DNA of 64,000 nt from Alistipes putredinis DSM 17216. GTDB lineage: Bacteria; Bacteroidota; Bacteroidia; Bacteroidales; Rikenellaceae. Shown here piece after piece: positions 60,324-64,000 of the stretch. Both the position numbers and the translations under genes were made by a program. Below the pieces are notes generated by a model, which saw only the letters and a program-made list of their open reading frames with translations, searched no databases and was not told the origin of the DNA. Position 1 is the first letter of the stretch. Every line of letters begins with the position of its first letter. The DNA lies in the NCBI RefSeq assembly GCF_000154465.1, contig NZ_DS499577.1, forward strand, positions 556,013 to 620,012, given 5' to 3'.

Positions 60324-62366
60324 TTATCCGACTGTCGCACCCGGATTTGTCTGATCGTCAGGTTGTAACAGCCTTAATTTGCCCGAAGCGTCCTGGGCCA
60401 TCAGAATCATGCCACGGGAGAGGATGCCCTTCAGTTCGCGCGGTTCCAGATTCACCAGTACGAGTACCTGTTTCCCGACGAGTTCTTCGGGTGTGTAGTA
60501 TTCGGCAATGCCCGAAACGATTTCGCGCTTGTCGATGCCCGTATCGACGGTCAGTTTCAACAGCTTTTTCGTCTTGGCGACTTTTTCAGCGGCGAGGATC
60601 GTCGAAACACGGATATCCATCTTTTGAAAATCGTCGAAAGTCGTCGTTTCCTTTTGATCTTCAACGTGTTGTGCTGCTTCGGCCGAAGCATTCGCCGCTT
60701 TGGTCGCCGCCAACTTGTCGAGCTGGCGTTGGATTACGTCGTCCTCGATCTTTTCGAAGAGAAGCACGGCTTCGCCGATCCGATGTCCGGCAGCGAGCAG
60801 GTCGGTGCTGCCCAGTTTCTCCCAGCCGAAGGGTCCTGCCTGCAACATCCCGACGATCTTCTTCGCCGAGAAGGGCATGAACGGTTCGATGGCGATCGAG
60901 AGGTTTGCGGTGATCTGCAAAGCGATGTTCAGGATCGTCTTGACCCGTTCGGGATCGGTTTTGATGAGTTTCCACGGTTCGGTGTCGGCCAGGTATTTAT
61001 TGCCCAGACGTGCGATGTTCATCGCCTCCTTCAAGGCTTCGCGGAACCGGTAGTTTTCGATGTTGTTTTCGAGGGCTTCCTTCGCGCCGGAGAGTTCCCG
61101 AAGCGTTTCGCGGTCGTAGTCCGTCAGTGCGCCGCAGGCGGGCACTGCACCGTCGAAGTATTTGTGTGTCAGGACTAAAGCCCGGTTTACGAAGTTGCCC
61201 AGCACGGCTACCAGCTCGTTGTTGTTACGGGCTTGGAAGTCCTTCCAGGTGAAGTCGTTGTCCTTGGTTTCGGGGGCGTTCGCGCAGAGCACGTAGCGCA
61301 GCACGTCCTCCTTGCCGGGGAAGTCGGCCAGGTATTCGTGCAGCCAGACGGCCCAGTTGCGCGAGGTCGAGATCTTTTCGCCCTCGAGGTTCAGAAATTC
61401 GTTGGCAGGGACGTTTTCAGGCAGGATGTAGCCGCCGTGCGCCTTGAGCATGGCCGGGAAGACGATGCAGTGGAAGACGATGTTGTCCTTGCCGATGAAG
61501 TGCACCATTTTGGTCTCTTCGTCCTTCCAGTATTTCTCCCAGTCGGGCGTCAGGTCCTTGGTCGCCGAGATGTAGCCGATCGGCGCGTCGAACCAGACGT
61601 AGAGCACCTTGCCTTCGGCCCCTTCGACCGGTACGGGAATGCCCCAGTCCAGGTCACGGCTCACCGCACGCGGTTGCAGACCGCCGTCGAGCCAGCTCTT
61701 GCATTGCCCATAGACGTTGGTTTTCCACTCTTTGTGCCCTTCGAGGATCCATTCGCGCAGGAAACCCTCGTATTGGTCCAACGGCAGATACCAGTGCTTG
61801 GTGGCGCGTTTCACGGGTACGGAACCCGATACGGCGCTGTGCGGGTTGATCAGTTCGTCCGGCGAAAGGGTCGATCCGCATTTTTCGCATTGGTCGCCGT
61901 AGGCGCGGTCGTTGCCGCAGCGGGGGCAGGTGCCCACGATATAGCGGTCGGCGAGGAACGTCTGGGTTTCCTCGTCGTAGTATTGCTCCGAGGTCCGCTC
62001 GATGAATTTGCCTTCGTCGTAGAGCTTGCGGAAGAACTCCGACGCTGTCGCGGCGTGGGTCTTCGACGAGGTGCGCGAGTAGATGTCGAACGACATGCCG
62101 AGCCCTTCGAACGACGATTTAATCAACTGGTGATAGCGATCGACGATCTGCTGGGGCGTGACGCCCTCTTTGCGGGCCTTGATGGTGATGGGCACGCCGT
62201 GCTCGTCGCTGCCGCAGACCGAGATCACGTCGTATCCTTTCAGGCGCAGGTAGCGCGTGTAGATGTCCGACGGGATATAGACGCCCGCCAGGTGGCCGAT
62301 GTGTACCGGGCCGTTGGCGTAGGGCAGTGCCGAGGTGACGAGATAACGCTTGAAGGGTTTACTCAT
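60324..62366 (-). CDS. metG: Methionyl-tRNA synthetase
   Basis: The 680-residue class I synthetase has the HIGH motif (YANGPVHIGHLAGVY), a zinc knuckle CPRCGNDRAYGDQCEKCG, the KMSKS equivalent in LEGEKISTSRNWAVW, and a C-terminal EMAP/tRNA-binding domain (MDIRVSTILAAEKVAKTKKL, ILVLVNLEPRELKG-like residues). Start ATG at 62364-62366 fits the family (MSKPFKRYLVTSALPY). A good promoter lies about 40 bp upstream. Confidence 0.97.
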   Translation of the reverse strand: MSKPFKRYLVTSALPYANGPVHIGHLAGVYIPSDIYTRYLRLKGYDVISVCGSDEHGVPITIKARKEGVTPQQIVDRYHQLIKSSFEGLGMSFDIYSRTSSKTHAATASEFFRKLYDEGKFIERTSEQYYDEETQTFLADRYIVGTCPRCGNDRAYGDQCEKCGSTLSPDELINPHSAVSGSVPVKRATKHWYLPLDQYEGFLREWILEGHKEWKTNVYGQCKSWLDGGLQPRAVSRDLDWGIPVPVEGAEGKVLYVWFDAPIGYISATKDLTPDWEKYWKDEETKMVHFIGKDNIVFHCIVFPAMLKAHGGYILPENVPANEFLNLEGEKISTSRNWAVWLHEYLADFPGKEDVLRYVLCANAPETKDNDFTWKDFQARNNNELVAVLGNFVNRALVLTHKYFDGAVPACGALTDYDRETLRELSGAKEALENNIENYRFREALKEAMNIARLGNKYLADTEPWKLIKTDPERVKTILNIALQITANLSIAIEPFMPFSAKKIVGMLQAGPFGWEKLGSTDLLAAGHRIGEAVLLFEKIEDDVIQRQLDKLAATKAANASAEAAQHVEDQKETTTFDDFQKMDIRVSTILAAEKVAKTKKLLKLTVDTGIDKREIVSGIAEYYTPEELVGKQVLVLVNLEPRELKGILSRGMILMAQDASGKLRLLQPDDQTNPGATVG

Positions 62367-62403
62367 ATTGGGTAGAAAAGGTCTAACAATTACTATTTTG
62401 TGT

Positions 62404-62434
62404 CAAATGTAGTGATTTTTCTAATAATTAGAAA
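62404..62434 (-). promoter_or_regulatory. metG promoter
   Basis: On the minus strand TTTC (62431-62434), 19 bp and TACATTTG (62404-62411) closely fit the Bacteroidetes consensus, with the metG start 38 bp downstream. Confidence 0.55.
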
Positions 62435-62534
62435 CTAAAACCCGACTTTGTTGTATCGGATTTTTTCGTTTCGGGAGCGGGAAGGAGTGGTTCGGACGGA
62501 ATGCCGCCGCCGGTGTCGTCGGGCGGGATCCGTA

Positions 62535-62564
62535 AAAAACCGGAGCCTGAAAGCTCCGGTTTTT
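62535..62564 (-). terminator. Terminator of recJ
   Basis: A perfect 12-bp stem (AAAAACCGGAGC with GCTCCGGTTTTT) and a 6-nt loop lies 20 bp after the recJ stop. The minus-strand 3' arm ends in TTTTTT. Confidence 0.85.
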
Positions 62565-62583
62565 ACGGATGTTGCCGGCCGTA

Positions 62584-64000
62584 TTATTGCTTGCTCCGCA
62601 GGGGTTTGATGTCCTTGATGCGGAGCTGTACCGAAACCGAGCCCCGGTAGTGGTTCTCTACGATCTGATAGCAGACGTCGATCGGATGTCCCGCGCGGAT
62701 CCACTCGTAGTGGGTCGGCTGCTGGAAGGCGATCGTCTGAATCGTCGTGTTGGGTTTCTGGCGCTGCATCAGGTCCATGCGCAGGTGCTCGCAGTCGGCG
62801 CCGACGAGCTTCGTTTCGCCGTGGCTGACCACGCCCCGCGTGACGAATACCGGTGCGGGGTTGCCGGGGCCGAACGGCTGGAAACGGTTCAGGTCGCGGC
62901 GGAACGCCGGGGTGATGTTCGAGAAGAAGAGTTCGCTGTCGATCTCCACCTGGGGTTGCAGCGTTATCGGGTCGATGTTCTCTTCGACGTAGGCATTGAA
63001 GCGGCGGGTGAACTCCTCGACCCGTTCGGGACGCATCGTGAGTCCTGCTGCGTACATGTGCCCGCCGAAGTTCTCCAGCAGGTCCGAACAGGATTCGATT
63101 GCCTGATAGAGGTCGAAGCCGGGCACCGAGCGGGCCGAACCCGTGACGAACCCGTTGCTCATCGTGAGCACCACCGTCGGGCGGTAGTAGGTTTCGATCA
63201 GGCGGGAGGCCACGATGCCCACGATGCCCTTCATCCAGCGGGGGTTGTAGATCACCGTACTCTTGGCGGCCTTCAGCTCCGCGTGGGCCTCGATGAAGTC
63301 GTGGGCTTCCTGCGTGACGCTGCGGTCGATGCACTTGCGGTCCTGGTTGAAGCCGTCGATCACCGAGCCGAACTCTTCGGCCAGGCTTTCGTTGCCTTCG
63401 ATCAGCAGATTGACCGCCGCATAGCCGCCCGAAGGAGCGGCGTTTTCGTCGTTTTCGTCCATCCGCATACGGCCTGCGGCGTTGATGCGGGGTCCGATTT
63501 TGAAGACGATGTCGTCGATGGTGATGTTGTGTCGATCCAGGCCGCAGATCTTGATGATCGAGAGCAGCCCCTTCGAGGGGGAGGCGTTGAGCCGCAGAAG
63601 CCCGTAGTGGGCTAAAATCCGGTTTTCATCCACCAGAGGAACGATGTCCGAGGCGATGCTGACGGCCAGCAGGTCGAGCAACGGCTCGATTTGCTGGAAC
63701 GGAATTCCGTTTTTCTGGCAGTAGGCCTGCACTAGCTTGAATCCCACGCCGCACCCCGACAGTTCGTCGAACGGATAGGAACAGTCGGCGCGTTTGGGGT
63801 CGAGAACGGCTACGGCGCGGGGAATTTCCTCGGCCGGGAGGTGATGGTCGCAGATGATGAAATCCACGCCCTTGCGTTTGGCATAGTCCACTTTCTCTAT
63901 GGCTTTGATGCCACAGTCCAGGGCGATGATCAGCGTCGCACCCTTGCGTGCGGCGTGGTCGATGCCCTTGGTCGAGATACCGTAACCTTCGGTATAACGA
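62584..64000 (-). CDS. recJ: Single-stranded-DNA exonuclease RecJ, N-terminal part outside the window
   Basis: The gene runs off the right edge. The visible 472 residues start with RYTEGYGIS...GIDHA and LIIALDCGIKA. They continue through the DHH motif (VDFIICDHHLPAEE), DELSGCGVGFKLVQAY, the DHHA1 part (KGIVGIVASRLIETYYRPT; GSARSVPGFDL; GGHMYAAGLTMRPERVE) and an OB-fold-like C-terminus. The likely first part (DHH motifs I-II) is beyond 64000. RecJ is a 5'-3' exonuclease in recombination and repair. The GTG at 63891 is not the true start, as the frame stays open and family-like to the edge. Confidence 0.95.
   Translation of the reverse strand, partial: RYTEGYGISTKGIDHAARKGATLIIALDCGIKAIEKVDYAKRKGVDFIICDHHLPAEEIPRAVAVLDPKRADCSYPFDELSGCGVGFKLVQAYCQKNGIPFQQIEPLLDLLAVSIASDIVPLVDENRILAHYGLLRLNASPSKGLLSIIKICGLDRHNITIDDIVFKIGPRINAAGRMRMDENDENAAPSGGYAAVNLLIEGNESLAEEFGSVIDGFNQDRKCIDRSVTQEAHDFIEAHAELKAAKSTVIYNPRWMKGIVGIVASRLIETYYRPTVVLTMSNGFVTGSARSVPGFDLYQAIESCSDLLENFGGHMYAAGLTMRPERVEEFTRRFNAYVEENIDPITLQPQVEIDSELFFSNITPAFRRDLNRFQPFGPGNPAPVFVTRGVVSHGETKLVGADCEHLRMDLMQRQKPNTTIQTIAFQQPTHYEWIRAGHPIDVCYQIVENHYRGSVSVQLRIKDIKPLRSKQ

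Noticed and set aside
62435..63334. 299-codon minus-strand frame over the recJ end
   Set aside because: It is a shadow of recJ in another minus-strand frame, Arg/His/Pro-rich, without family features.
1..64000. CRISPR arrays, rRNA genes, complete insertion sequences, integrase genes
   Set aside because: I looked for regularly spaced repeats, rRNA-like stretches, and transposase or integrase motifs on both strands and found none in the window.

Overview
The window reads as a Bacteroidales chromosome, most like Alistipes or another Rikenellaceae genus. The reasons are the moderately high GC, Bacteroidetes-type promoters (TTTG, 19-21 bp, TAnnTTTG), the ExbB / small membrane protein / ExbD / ExbD cassette, an S46 dipeptidyl-peptidase, a PepO-like M13 lipoprotein and a PiT transporter fused to a PhoU-like domain. 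The genus is inferred from gene content only.

1-10.2 kb is accessory DNA. It opens with the 3' end of a group II intron (last residues of its HNH-type maturase, domain V, domain VI) that splits a Toprim/primase-like gene. A MobC-like protein, a relaxase with an HxD..HxHxH motif and a membrane/coiled-coil protein follow, so this is part of a mobilizable or conjugative element. Behind them is a conspicuously AT-rich, tightly packed five-gene operon (3293-10170): NurA-like nuclease, HerA-like ATPase, Hsp90/GHKL ATPase, radical SAM enzyme and a small unknown protein. It resembles a multi-gene conflict or defence cassette and I do not recognise the combination as a named system. The accessory block stops at a tRNA-Cys gene and its terminator.

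10.3-38.6 kb is core genome. It contains dprA, tatD, ansA, an ExbB/ExbD proton channel operon, a phosphate regulon (OprP-like porin, PiT-PhoU transporter and divergent phoB-phoR with 11-bp-periodic Pho-box-like repeats between them), queD-polA, kbl-lrp, pgk, pepO, an sppA-ABC exporter operon and mrp.

38.55-38.97 kb looks like the chromosomal replication origin. It has six DnaA-box-like 9-mers followed by a very AT-rich stretch. The + strand changes from C-rich to G-rich across this gap, visibly between mrp and nadA. About 20 kb to the right lie a perfect parS-like 16-mer (59216-59231) and a one-mismatch copy (59739-59754), which supports an origin-proximal position.

39-64 kb is core genome again: nadA, an S46 peptidase, an AlkD-like protein, a hybrid histidine kinase with HPt domain next to a sigma-54-type response regulator and a small lipoprotein gene, a patatin/beta-barrel protein, pheS, a TPR protein, an EnvC-like protein, ybeY, a non-coding stretch with about 153-bp tandem repeats, mnmG, ilvE, metG and recJ (cut by the window edge).
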